Below, piece after piece: positions 22,074-31,994 of a DNA stretch of 64,000 nt. This DNA is from Chaetoderma sp. LZ-2023a (taxonomy: Eukaryota; Mollusca; Caudofoveata; Chaetodermatida; Chaetodermatidae). The stretch's first letter is position 1. The number at the start of each line of letters is the position of its first letter. The position numbers were made by a program, and so were the translations under genes. The stretch is from contig JAVVLW010001635.1 of NCBI GenBank assembly GCA_034401795.1, forward strand, positions 1-64,000, in the 5' to 3' direction. Below the pieces are notes generated by a model, which saw only the letters and a program-made list of their open reading frames with translations, searched no databases and was not told the DNA's origin.

Positions 22074-23750
22074 ATGGCTCCTCCTGACACGCTCTGTCAG
22101 CGCTGCAACCGCTTCATGAAACGGAAGTTCTCCGGTCATCACTGTGTTGCCTGCGCGAAGTGCAAGGATGGAGGTCTTTGCAATGTATGTGCGAATTGCT
22201 CGTCGGAGTTGGTGGCGGAGTTCGATCATGATCGGCGTGCACGTTTGGAGAGGATCGCGAGGTACAAGGTGGCCAAAGTGGATCAGGCATCAATAAAAGG
22301 TCTTGAAGAGTGTCTGAGCGAGTGTATGGACTCAGCCTTGGGTGTTTGGCCAGCCCAATTCAAGGCGATGTGCGAGTCATTCCAGTCCATGATCCCGACA
22401 ATGCTGGCTGATGCAGGACTACCCACCGGTGGTCCAGCCAGTTCTGCGGAGGGACAAGCACCTGTCTATCCTCCCGCTTTGGCTCAAGAGCCGATGGCGG
22501 AGGAGGAGGAAGATTTATTGAAGACTCCGTGGCAGATAACAGTACTTCTCGTGGGTCACCAATGAGTTTTGTACGGGTTTGCCAGCCGGGTGGAGATGTC
22601 GATGTTCCGTCATGCATCTTTCACCCGGTCTTCGCTCAGGCCGCGTTGCCGTTGGAGCCGTATTTTATGGCTCCTGTTGGCATCACGGAGGCGGTTATGA
22701 CGGCTCCTCTCGGAGTTCCATCTCCTGCCGTAGTAGCGGCCGTAGTCCCGGCTCCCATGCTGGAGCCAATGGATTGCGGTGAATCCATATATGGCGATTC
22801 ACTAGATACTGGAGCCGCAAGTAGTCAGGCTATGGATCCACTTCGTTTGGTCCATAGCTCTCAGCATGGATCGTCGGTGGCCTACTCATCCAAGGGTGAG
22901 AAGGAGGATGAGAATGGTAGTCCTTTGATGGACGAATCATCCTTTTGCACCGAGGCTGAATGGGTGCAGGTCCTTGGCTGGATGTCCAACCGTCCCGGGT
23001 TGGCATCAGTTGAAGGATCTCGGCACGATCCGACAATGGGGTAGATGTCAGAGCATGCGGCTAGCGCTCTGTCAAGTGGCGCTTCGGCCATGCCAACTCT
23101 GCCCATGGATTCCCAGACTTCTGACATGTTGGAAGTCTCAGCGTATTGTCTGGTTCAGCCAGATGATTCGTTGCCCAAGCCTCCTAAGGGGATAAGGGGT
23201 AGGGTCAGCTTTCTGGAGCAGGCCTATCATCAGTATGCTCATGTTCCTTGGCTTTCAGTCAGGGAAAGAGAAGCACTGAACAGACCGTTAGCCGGCAAGG
23301 CCAAGGGTCGTTCTCGCCCCTTGGTTTCCCAGGCTAACAAAGATCCTTTCAATGAGTTAACTGTCATTGGCTGCTCTCTCGCACGGATGTACCGTCTTGC
23401 AGGATATTCTGACCTGCGTGGCGGAAGGTGGGGAAGTGCCAGAGGCTGCTCCCGGAGTTATCCGGGACGCTATGCACTTGTCCGAAGATTGCCTGGCCAG
23501 GGTGATCACAAGATCGTTGGCGGAACGAAGGAGAATGGTTCTCGATTGTGTAGAACCAGGACCAGAGATGAGGGTTGCCTTATCTTCTGCACCCTTCATT
23601 GGTCTGGACTTGTTTGGCGGCTCGGCACAGCAAGTTCTTTCCAAAGTTGCATCAATGGTCGCAGAGCAAGAAGTAGTCGGCAAGTCGTGGAAGTCGACGA
23701 AGAGGACTCAGCCACAGCAGTCCTACAAGCATCATCGGCAGCAGCATAGC
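22074..23750 (+). pseudogene. DIRS gag-like ORF1, broken
   Basis: Start taken at ATG 22074 (MAPPDTLCQRC). The N-terminus has eight Cys in 35 residues (8, 11, 24, 27, 30, 36, 39, 42), a zinc-knuckle-like region, followed by a charged helix. The frame shifts near 22530-22565, hits TAG at 23042, continues (MSEHAASAL, RVSFLEQAYHQYA, NKDPFNELTV), and shifts again near 23370-23400 into AGVIRDAM-like helices ending in PFIGLDLFGGSAQQVL. That last motif is typical of the end of DIRS ORF1. Role: nucleoprotein for element RNA, by analogy. At least two frameshifts and one stop make it nonfunctional. Confidence 0.75.
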
Positions 23751-23760
23751 TGTTCATACT

Positions 23761-24236
23761 TACATAGACGACTGGCTACTGAAGGCGCGGGATCCAGTCA
23801 CTCTGCGCAACAATCTTCATGTAGTCCTGGCTTTATTAAAGGACCTAGGATGGATTGTGAATCTAGAGAATTGACTCCCTCCCACAAGTTTGTATATCTG
23901 GGAATTCTTTTCAATCTCAGGGATGGTATAGCTTTTCCGGCGGAGAGCAGAGTCAAGAGTTCGATTGCAGTACTGGAGTCAGTTTCTCTAGGAGCCTATC
24001 TGACAGCGCGTCAATTTCTCAGAATACTGGGTTTACTAGTATCTCTGGAGAAGGTGGTTCCTTATGCGGCACTCAGGCACAGGCCGATTCAGATGTACTT
24101 AATGTCATTCTGGTCTCGGAGAACGGATCCATTATCTCTGAGGATTCTAGTAAAAGAACCATTGATATTCCATCATTATTGGTGGTTATCAGAACAGAAT
24201 CTCCTGTGAGGTGTTCCTCTACAACCACCTCAACCG
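23761..24236 (+). pseudogene. DIRS reverse transcriptase, N-terminal part deleted
   Basis: Starts abruptly at the catalytic YIDDWLL motif (23761) right after the gag C-terminus. Everything that normally precedes it (fingers and most of the palm, several hundred codons) is missing. Downstream GWIVNLE, a 1-2 nt frameshift near 23870, then LTPSHKFVYLGILF and YLTARQFLRILGLL fit the DIRS RT thumb/connection. An in-frame TGA at 24207 separates it from RNase H, in a position consistent with CGA decay. Confidence 0.85.
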
Positions 24237-24600
24237 CAGATGTCCATCTTTACAGATGCATCGACGACGGGTTGGGGAGCAGTACTGGATGATTTGTCAG
24301 GGGAATGGGATCGGACCAATGCGCAGAAACACATCAATGTTCTCGAATTATTAGCGGTGGCATTAGCACTTCGAAAATTCGAGAACGTACTCCGAGACAA
24401 GATTGTCCTAGTAAAGACAGACAATTCAACACTGGTGTCTTATTTGAACCGCCAAGGTGAGACGAGATCACCGGAGTTATGGAACCTTCTGCTGTGGTGC
24501 CAAGAGAGGAATAGTATTCTTCGGGCAGCACACATTCCAGGAAGATTAAACATCTTAGCGGATGCTCTCAGTCGAAGGACGGTTTGCTGTCCGACGGAAT
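24237..24600 (+). pseudogene. DIRS RNase H domain
   Basis: Residues of the DEDD core are all visible: D in FTDASTTGWGAVL, E in NVLELLAVALAL, D in VKTDNSTLVSYL, D in ILADALSR. The domain itself is open but belongs to the broken pol ORF (stop at 24207 upstream, frameshift near 24680 downstream). Role: degradation of the RNA strand during reverse transcription. Confidence 0.88.
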
Positions 24601-24965
24601 GGCAGCTCAACCAATTGGTAGCGGAGGTTCTTTTCAAACATTGGGGCAAGCCAAATGTGGATCTATTTGCTATGAAAGGAAACGCAAAGACACGCTAGCT
24701 TTAGCAGTAGATGCACTGACGATAAGTTGGAAGGGAATGTACGCGTATGCGTATCCTCCAACGATTCTCAGCCCAAAAGTTCTGTCAAAAATAAGAGAGG
24801 GCATATGTCAAGTACTACTGTTCGCCCTCATTGGCCAGGCCGATCATGGTTTATGGATCTGCTGGACCTTCTGGTCTGCAATCCAATCCCTCTTCCAGAC
24901 AGAAGGGATCTGATCTCTCAGAACAAAGGTCTGTATCCCCATGACAGACCGGTGATGTTCCAATT
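24601..24965 (+). pseudogene. DIRS methyltransferase-like region, broken
   Basis: TEWQLNQLVAEVLFKHWG, PNVDLFAMKGN, then a frameshift near 24685 with loss of the usual linker, then LALAVDALTISWKGMYAYAY and PHWPGRSWFMDLLDLLV in another frame. This order matches the Dam-like domain region that follows RNase H in DIRS pol. The catalytic state cannot be judged. Confidence 0.65.
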
Positions 24966-24969
24966 GACT

Positions 24970-27560
24970 GCATCGATGTTATCAAGCAGCGTGCAATTAA
25001 GGGTGGCTTTTCTGAGCAAGCAGCGAAGTTTGTCGCTTCAGCCAGAAGAGGGTCAACCACCAAGTCATATAATTATAGAATCAACAAATTTGCAGAGTGG
25101 TGTAAGAGAAGAGATATTAATCCCTTTTCTGCATCTGTTCAGCACGTAGCAGATTTTATCTGTCATTTATACAAAGTTGACAAACTTGTATCTTCAACCC
25201 TAGCAGCATATACCGTTAATTTCCGTGTATATTGCGCTATCGTGGATAGTGCGCACCCCTAAATTTGACCAAAATCGGCCTGAAAAAACCTTCTTTCCGT
25301 GTATAGTGCGCAGTAAGATTGAGAGACATGTGAACGAAAACTGGTAACAAAAGAATCAATGACTTACTGCGTGTCGAATACGCTTTCCTTATAAAATCCC
25401 ATTTGTGGCGTGCGTTACTCTGTTGTTTAATCACGGGAATATCATTTGCATACACTTTTAGCAAATATTTTGTATTAAACTTTATTGAACGATATAAAAC
25501 GATATAAAAATACAAATATAATTTCCATCAGAACAGGTTAGAATCCGAATTTGATTTGAGCAGAGCTCATTAACATAAATGGTCGTTAGAACATAAAAAA
25601 TCGGATATTTATTTTGTTTCAATTCATAAAATATGAGTTTTGTGCGCTGATACTCGAGAATAAAATCGATTTTAATTTTTAAAAACTCAAATCCATTTTG
25701 GCTCACTAATAGTGCCGGTAATTACTTTGATAACTATATCAAAGGCGAGCCCATGAGATTTTGTTCAATCAGATACGCAGTAGATGAGTGGTTTCAAGAC
25801 TCGGTTCTCAGTCAGTGTAGTCAGGTGGTGGGGCGGGGTGGGTGGATTAACGCGGTCAGAAGTACAATAAACAAAGGTGATAGAGCTGACCGTCTGCCGT
25901 TTACAAAATCGACAGTGATCAATTGTGGGTATTGTTTGAGTTGGGGGTGGGGTTTATATAATATATTATAGTATATCATCATCATAATATATAATATAGG
26001 GCAATAATCTAGTTTATTCCACGCATTGTTTATTAAATAAATTGAATTATCTTCAATTTGAAATGATTTTCTATTCTCATCCTTTCGTTTCTAGTTACTT
26101 TGTCATACGTTGACGGCTGTGACCTTTAACCTTAACCTGTCAATCATAATCATCCTGCCCGCCGATTGGTCAAAACATTGTGCCGTTTAGCACATATAAA
26201 ACATTCCTTTCTATATCTATGTAAATGCTAGATCGCCTTGAAAAACATCGGCCCTATCATTATTTTTTTAACACATTTATGTCCGTATCTGTGTAGCAAT
26301 CTATGGATTTTAAACATCTCTATGTTCAACTTGGGAAGACAAGAGTAACCTCCCCTTATATATATAACTTAGAACAAATTACAGGAAACAATGGCGTTGT
26401 AAAAAAGTTGAATGATGGTTTATTTGATCATTTTACAACACTATGATATTTAATAAAGGTATAACACAGTATTTAGACAGTAGTAAGGCATTTCAACGAT
26501 CTATTAGTACCATTATAGACATGTTAGAATGCGATCGTTATTCCCGACTGATTCCCGATCCATAAAATCACATTTTCAGCTCTGAATTTTGTGATTCTGA
26601 CGAAAAATTCTGAGGAAAAAAATGGGACAAATATTTATCCTTGTATATAGTGCGCAGGAGCTTTTTATAGCATGTAATTTGAGCAAAAAAGTGCGCAATA
26701 TACACGGAATTTAACGGTAAGTGCATTAACTTCAGTTGTTCCCCAGTCTGGGCATTGTAGGAGTGGAGAACGACACTTTAAATGAAGTTATTAAAGGAAT
26801 GAGCAATTTGCGACCGAGACAGCCAATTCCTATCCCAGCATGGAATGTATCTCTTGTTCCACATGTTTTAGGGCATGCTCCCTTTGAACCAATTAGATCT
26901 ATAGATATTAAACTGTTAACTATTAAGTCAGTTTTCTTGGTTGCAGCAGCATCGGCGAGAAGGAGAAGCAAAATTCATGGGCTTTCTGCTGAACAAGTCT
27001 GACTACTACCACGTCTTTGTTTCCTGGCAAAGAATCGGTCACTTAAATATCCAGGACAGCCGATCAATTTGCCAAGTTTAATTAGACATGACCCAAACTC
27101 TTCTGCTTGGTGTCCTGTCAGATGTCTGAAAATGTATTAAAAACATACTGAGGAGTGGAGAGATGACCCAAAATCTCTGTGGTTATGTCTCAAAGCTCCT
27201 CATCTTCGCGCCTCGAAAGACACCATTTCTCGTTGGATAGTCGATGCTATTCAGGTGTCGCATAAAATCCCAACAGGAAAGCAGATTGATTGTGCGAATG
27301 CCCATCAAGTCTGAGCACTAGCAGCAGCATCGGCCCTTTATAACGGTGTCTCTTTAGAGGAGGCGATGTCTGTAGCACAATGGCATGCCGAGTTGTCATT
27401 TACTGATTTCTACCGTGGCGATATCTCCAGCGCACTTAATCCGGTAGCCGTCGCCAATCTGTTGAATCTTAACCAAAGCCACATCCGACCACTATTTCGC
27501 ATACATTGCAATGTTCTTCCACATGCATTGAGCAATGGTAATGCACATGATCTGTGAACG
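24970..27560 (+). pseudogene. DIRS tyrosine recombinase, split and with stops
   Basis: The N-terminal core-binding part (TTKSYNYRINKFAEWCKRR, HVADFICHLYK) runs to ~25210, where a 1.5 kb TIR element (25211-26719) interrupts it. The catalytic part resumes at 26720 (LTSVVPQSG, LTIKSVFLVAAASARRRSK with box-I Arg), then stops at 27000-27002, 27138-27140 and 27312-27314. The last stop is exactly where the Arg of the HxxR motif belongs (HQV-stop). WHAELSFTDFYRGD holds the second-box Trp/His and the nucleophilic Tyr (codon 27411). Role: integration of the circular DNA. Inactive here. Confidence 0.88.
25211..26719. mobile_element. 1.5 kb TIR element nested in the recombinase
   Basis: Ends TACCGTTAA...TTAACGGTA, extended by TTTCCGTGTATATTGCGC against GCGCAATATACACGGAATT; further GTGTATAGTGCGCAG boxes lie inside both ends. 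No transposase recognised, so it is probably non-autonomous. The target duplication may be TA but is not clear. A left-truncated copy is at 31995-33398. Confidence 0.85.
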
Positions 27561-28083
27561 ACCGTGAATTTGGCGGAGCTCCTGTGATGATCAAGAAAGA
27601 CCAAGCACTCAGAAAATAATGAGTGTTTGCTTAAATTAAGTGACTAATGTTAATTTACTTAGTCGAAATACCAGACTGATTAAGTAAACAGTCTGGTTCA
27701 AGAGTATCTTATTCATTGCAACAGACATTAGACTCATTCAAATTTGAAAATCTAATCGACATACTGATATTTTTTTCAAAATTAGAAGTTTTAGTAGCTT
27801 CTTTACACTCTCCTGGACTGCCCTAGCTGAGACTTGGGGCTGACACTGGTCTGGTGGGTGTTGCCTGCCCTTTTGACAGCCCTCTGGAATTTGTGCGGAC
27901 AAATGAGGGGGGGAGCGCAGTCTAGACCATGGAAGTTTAGCACTCTATGAGTCAGATAGCAGAACCCAAGGTTATGCCCGGGTTCTAGTCTCTTCACAAC
28001 CTTCTCTGTCGTATGGTAGATGAGTGCTGGTTCGAGCCTCACCTCCTCCCACCGGAGTTTCTTGGCTGTCGAAATCCGGAGTT

Positions 28084-28183
28084 TATCATAATAGTACATC
28101 CGGTAAGTATTATTCGAAGTAGAATAAAAAAAGAGTCCGCTTTTGTTTCTACAAGAATTGTTAATACTTACCAGATGTACTAT
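28084..28183 (+). repeat. DIRS internal complementary region
   Basis: First half (to ...GAAGTAGAA) is the reverse complement of the left outer end. Second half (GTCCGCTTTTGTTTCTAC...) is the reverse complement of the right outer end. The two meet at ~28125. This is the DIRS template for restoring both ends through a circle. Confidence 0.88.
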
Positions 28184-28250
28184 GGCCTATCTCAGCCGCC
28201 CCGCTGAGGTGAGGCTGAGCTGCTTTCGCTGTTTGTCAAGACAAATATAT

Positions 28251-28446
28251 GACGAATCTGACTGTGATTGGGAATTGACTTGGTACCTGGGGCTATGGTA
28301 ATTCCCGGACACAGTATGGGAAGGACCATGGAGAGTGCGGAGTTTTAATTGTTTATTTTGAGCTAGACTAGATAATAGACATTATCATAATAGTACATCT
28401 GGTAAGTTTTAACAATTCTCGTAGAAACAAAAGCGGATGCGTTTTT
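28251..28446 (+). repeat. DIRS right inverted terminal repeat and outer end
   Basis: 28251-28407 mirrors the left ITR. 28408-28446 (AACAATTCTCGTAGAAACAA to GCGTTTTT) is the right-specific end, matched by the internal complementary region. Confidence 0.88.
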
Positions 28447-28448
28447 GA

Positions 28449-29535
28449 ATCGCTTTGAAACATCATAGAGTGGTTGGTCTAGGTCTGGGGAAGAAACCTA
28501 TCGAATTTGACGATGATCCGAAATCCAAGATGGCCGCCAGCCACTGGTGGCCATCTTGAAAATTAGTTTCCGGGATGATAGCTCCTTAACCGTTGTTGGA
28601 TCGCTTTGAAACTTAATAAGGTAGTTGGACTAGGTCTGGGGAAGAAACCTATCAAAATCAACGGTGATCCAAAATCCAAAATGGCTGCCAGCCCCTGCGG
28701 CCGTCTTGAAAATTTGTTTCTGTATGATAACTCTTGTTACCGTTTATCGGATCGCTTTGAAACTTCATGGGGTGGTTGAACTAGGTCTGGGGAAGAAACC
28801 TATAGAAATTAACAATGATCCGAAATCCAAGATGACCATTAGCCCTAGGCAGCTATCTTGAAAATTAGCTTCCGGATGATAACTCCGTTACCGTTTATCG
28901 GATCGCTTTGAAACTTCATAGAGTTGGTAGACTAGATCTGGGGATGGAACCTATCGAAATCGACGATGATCCAGAATCCAAGATGGCTGCCAGCCACCAG
29001 AGGCCATCTTGAAAATTGGTTTTCATATGATAACGCTGTTACCGTTTATCGAATCACTTTGAAACTTCATAGAGTGGTTGGACTAGGTCTGGGGAAGAAA
29101 CCTATCGAAATTGACAATGATCTGAAATCCAAGATGGCCACCAGCCACCATCTTGAAAATTGGTTTCCGCATGATAACTCTGTTCCCGTTTATCGGATCA
29201 CTTTGAAATTTTGATAGGGTGGTTGGACTAGTTCTAGAGAAGAAACCTATCGAAATTGACGATGATCCAAACTCCAAGATGGCCGCCAGCCACTGGCTGC
29301 CATCTTGAAAGTTGGTTTTTGGATGATATCTCAGTTACCATTTATCAGATCACTTCATAGGGTGGTTGGAATATGTCTGGTGAAGAAACATCGAAGTTTA
29401 CAATAATCCAAAATCCAATGTTGAAAATTGGTTTCTGGATGATACCTCCTTGACCGTTTAACGGATCGCTTTGACACTTCATAAGGATGACTGGTCTGGG
29501 TCTGAGGAAGAAATAAATATTTTCTGAAATCTCTC
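28449..29535 (+). repeat. F5 tandem array right of DIRS
   Basis: About seven direct repeats of ~150 bp: GTTACCGTTTATCGGATCGC, TTTGAAACTTCATAG, GGTCTGGGGAAGAAACCTAT, CGATGATCC, AATCCAAGATGGCCGCCAGC, GGCCATCTTGAAAATTGG. AAACCTATC landmarks fall near 28494, 28643, 28797, 28949, 29100 and 29248. Confidence 0.85.
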
Positions 29536-29647
29536 ATTCATTGGTTTGTCATCATGGCGGGATATTATGTGCCTTTTGCCGAGCTGTTGTTAACAAATTA
29601 TGCTATCGTCTAGGGTATGCAATTTTCAGTTTACACACGTCCTTGGC

Positions 29648-29679
<32 letters not shown>

Positions 29680-29697
29680 GTAATAGTAATAATAATA

Positions 29698-29731
<34 letters not shown>
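29648..29731. repeat. TAA/TAG microsatellite at exon f acceptor
   Basis: 84 bp of TAA units with a few TAG variants, ending 15 bp before the exon f boundary at 29747. It takes the place of a normal pyrimidine tract. Confidence 0.92.
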
Positions 29732-29732
<1 letters not shown>

Positions 29733-29746
29733 TATATATTTATTAG

Positions 29747-30092
29747 TTATTCATGCACCGAGAAGAGGCAGCGAGACTGATGGAAGATGACGTTGGTGCT
29801 GATGTTATGGATGAAAATTTGCCATCTACAAGTAAAGCGGGTATGCAAGGCAGAGGTGGAAAGAATGGAAAGTCCCCGCATCCTATTAAAACATATGGCT
29901 CAAAGTCACGCAAACGTAATGAAAGCGGCCATTGGAAAGAGTCGAACTCGGGCATTGAATGGGTTGTGATTCCTATGAATGAAAATGATGATAGTCAGTC
30001 AGAAACACCATTCATGGATATAACAGATGATGAGATTGAGGAGATACCATTGTCTAACTCTCAGGATGATGACGACGATACATTCACAAAAG
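29747..30092 (+). CDS. WAPL: WAPL exon f (acidic linker exon)
   Basis: 346 nt: 115 codons plus one nt. It starts LFMHREEAARLMEDD, matching the conserved helix that follows AVQALVQ, then runs through a low-complexity linker rich in Lys/Arg/Ser and an acidic Asp/Glu tail (five Asp in a row near the end). Vertebrate WAPL also has a variable charged insertion at this point. Acceptor TTTATTAG, donor GTAGCG. The first Met in frame (29753) is internal, not a start. The acceptor lies just downstream of an AAT/AGT-type microsatellite, so the usual pyrimidine tract is nearly absent. Confidence 0.9.
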
Positions 30093-30289
30093 GTAGCGAT
30101 GTGTACTATGTTTAGGATCTCAAACAAATATACAGGTCATTTCTGATTTATCACACAAGTCAGTTACTTTCACCGTGATATAAGATTTTGGGCATGTTTA
30201 AGATTTAATGGAGGAATCCGACACTCAGGTACCCGACACCATGATCAAAATACATCACTTGTTAGCTGAGGTCACAATCAAATCACGTA

Positions 30290-30770
30290 GGTCCTTCATG
30301 AAAATGGTTACGGTCTGACAGTCGTCATCTGACGTGTAAGTCTGGTATATTTACAATTTAATAAACATTCTGTTGAATATATTGAAACTAATGTGACTTA
30401 AAGTTGTAATTTTAAAATATTCGCCAGCTTTCCTGTATTGTTACCCTGAAATTTAGATTCTGGGAATTTGTTGTTCAAAATTTAGTCTAACAGACACAAA
30501 GTGTGTGGCACTTAGCTAGAAATGGATGAATCCACTTTTAGCTATGTCCCACCCATCTCTAGCTATTGGGATCGATTGAACCCTGAACTTCCTGAATCTC
30601 AATTTCCAGAAAACTATACAGGTAAGCTGTTGAATATTTTGAAACTAATTTGTCAGGTTGCTGTTGCTGCCTACGACAGCAACAGCACCCAGTCAAATTA
30701 GTTTCAAAATATTCAACAAAATGGTTATTAAGTAGTAAAAACATACAATTCATACACATGATGAACAACT
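30290..30770. repeat. Two MITE-1 copies in opposite orientation
   Basis: Forward piece 30340-30530 (CATTCTGTTGAATATATTGAA, CTTAGCTAGAAATGGATG) faces a reverse piece from 30530 (CACTTTTAGCTATGTCCCAC, GGATCGATTGAACCC, hairpin core 30625-30720). 30093-30290 holds nothing recognised. Confidence 0.65.
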
Positions 30771-31655
30771 AAGATCCTAGATCATATTTTATGAGTTTTG
30801 AAACGATGCCCCAAGCGATTTCAGAGATTTTTAGATATTTCTAGAAATTTGCCAAAATGTAAGATGGCTGCCGGTCAAATTAGCCGATCGTGGTCCTTTG
30901 AACAAACTTGAATCTCTGACCTAAGGATTGTTCCTGCCAAATATAATTGAAATCGGCCCAGTAGTTATCAAGATAATTTTAATTTCCCATTGCTGTAGTA
31001 TGGGAGTTTTTGGCAGGTAAATGATCCAAGATGGCCGCCAAACCGTTTATTCGACACTTTCGAAAATGGCAAATTTGAAATCATAATAGGTAAAAAATAT
31101 ATACAAAACCAATTTCGGCCTCAAAATCCATCAAAAAAAAAAATCCAATATGGCAACCAAACACACTACATTTTGATTGGCCCACGGTGGCCATCTTTTT
31201 TGACAGATCAACTTCCTAGAACAAACTTTATTGGCCCCTAGTCCCTAATCCTATCTCCCAAATTTCGGCCTGATCACTTCAGCAGTTCTGGAGCTCATTT
31301 TTGCGAAAACTAGGTCATCCAAGATGGCCGTTGAACAATTGGGTCAATCAATTTCTCGTGAACAAATTTGGCTTAGCTCTTGCCCTAGATGATGTTGCAT
31401 GAGTTTTGATTCGATTCCCAAAGTGGTTTGGGAGATTTTTAGACATTTCTCAAAATTGGCCAAAATCCAAGATGGCTGCCAGCCGAATTGGCCGATCGGC
31501 TTCGTTTGAACAAACTTGAATCTCTATAACCTAAGGATGCTTCCTGCCAAATATAATTGAAACGGCCCAGTGGTTCTTGAAAAGTTGTTTAAAGGACGGA
31601 TGGCGGACGGGCGCCATGGCATAAGCTCACTTGGCCTTTCAGGCCAGGTGAGCTA
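30771..31655 (-). mobile_element. F4 element on the minus strand, 3'-truncated
   Basis: The head hairpin lies at the right end (AGCTCACTTGGCCTTTCAGG...CCAGGTGAGCT, 31624-31653), with modules GGCCGATCGGCTTCG, CAAATATAATTGAAA and CATCCAAGATGGCCG running leftward. The CAGGCCCC tail is missing. It is the only F4 head in this orientation. Confidence 0.75.
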
Positions 31656-31659
31656 ATAA

Positions 31660-31990
31660 TGTCACAAGAAACTGTTCTGACACATCATAGCAAAAATTCT
31701 TATTCAGAAACTGATTTTCAAGATAGCGGGCAGTGGCCAACTAGGATTCTGAAATCATCATCAATTTTTATTTTGTTCAATCAACCTATGATGTTTCGAA
31801 GACATCCGATAAATAAATGGTAGTGGAGTTATCATACAGAAACCAATTTTCAAGATGGCCACCAGTGGCTGATGGCCATCTTGGATTTCGGTTCATTGTT
31901 GATTTTAAAATATATTTTCCCCAAACCTAGTCCAATCAACCTACACAGTTTCAAAGCAATACGATTAATGGTAGCAGAGTTATCACAAGG
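31660..31990 (-). repeat. F5 fragment, minus strand
   Basis: Reverse-complement F5 modules: GAAACCAATTTTCAAGATGG, CACCAGTGGCTGATGGCCAT, CCCCAAACCTAGTCCAATCA, GATTAATGGTAGCAGAGTTA. Confidence 0.65.
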
Positions 31991-31994
31991 AAAT

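Larger units (their letters stand above)
21226..28446 (+). mobile_element. DIRS-type tyrosine-recombinase retrotransposon, degenerate
   Basis: 7.2 kb element with inverted terminal repeats (21241-21398 and 28251-28407) and an internal complementary region (28084-28183) whose two halves are complementary to the left and right outer ends, as in DIRS circle-junction copies. In order it carries a gag-like ORF, RT remnant, RNase H, methyltransferase-like segment and tyrosine recombinase. Stops, frameshifts, an internal RT deletion and a 1.5 kb insertion make it non-autonomous. It sits in intron 5 of WAPL in sense orientation, inserted in an F5 array. Confidence 0.93.

Noticed and set aside
29753..30115. 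A stand-alone 120-aa gene
   Set aside because: It is WAPL exon f: the first six bases before its Met are coding after an AG acceptor, and its last codons after 30092 are intron.
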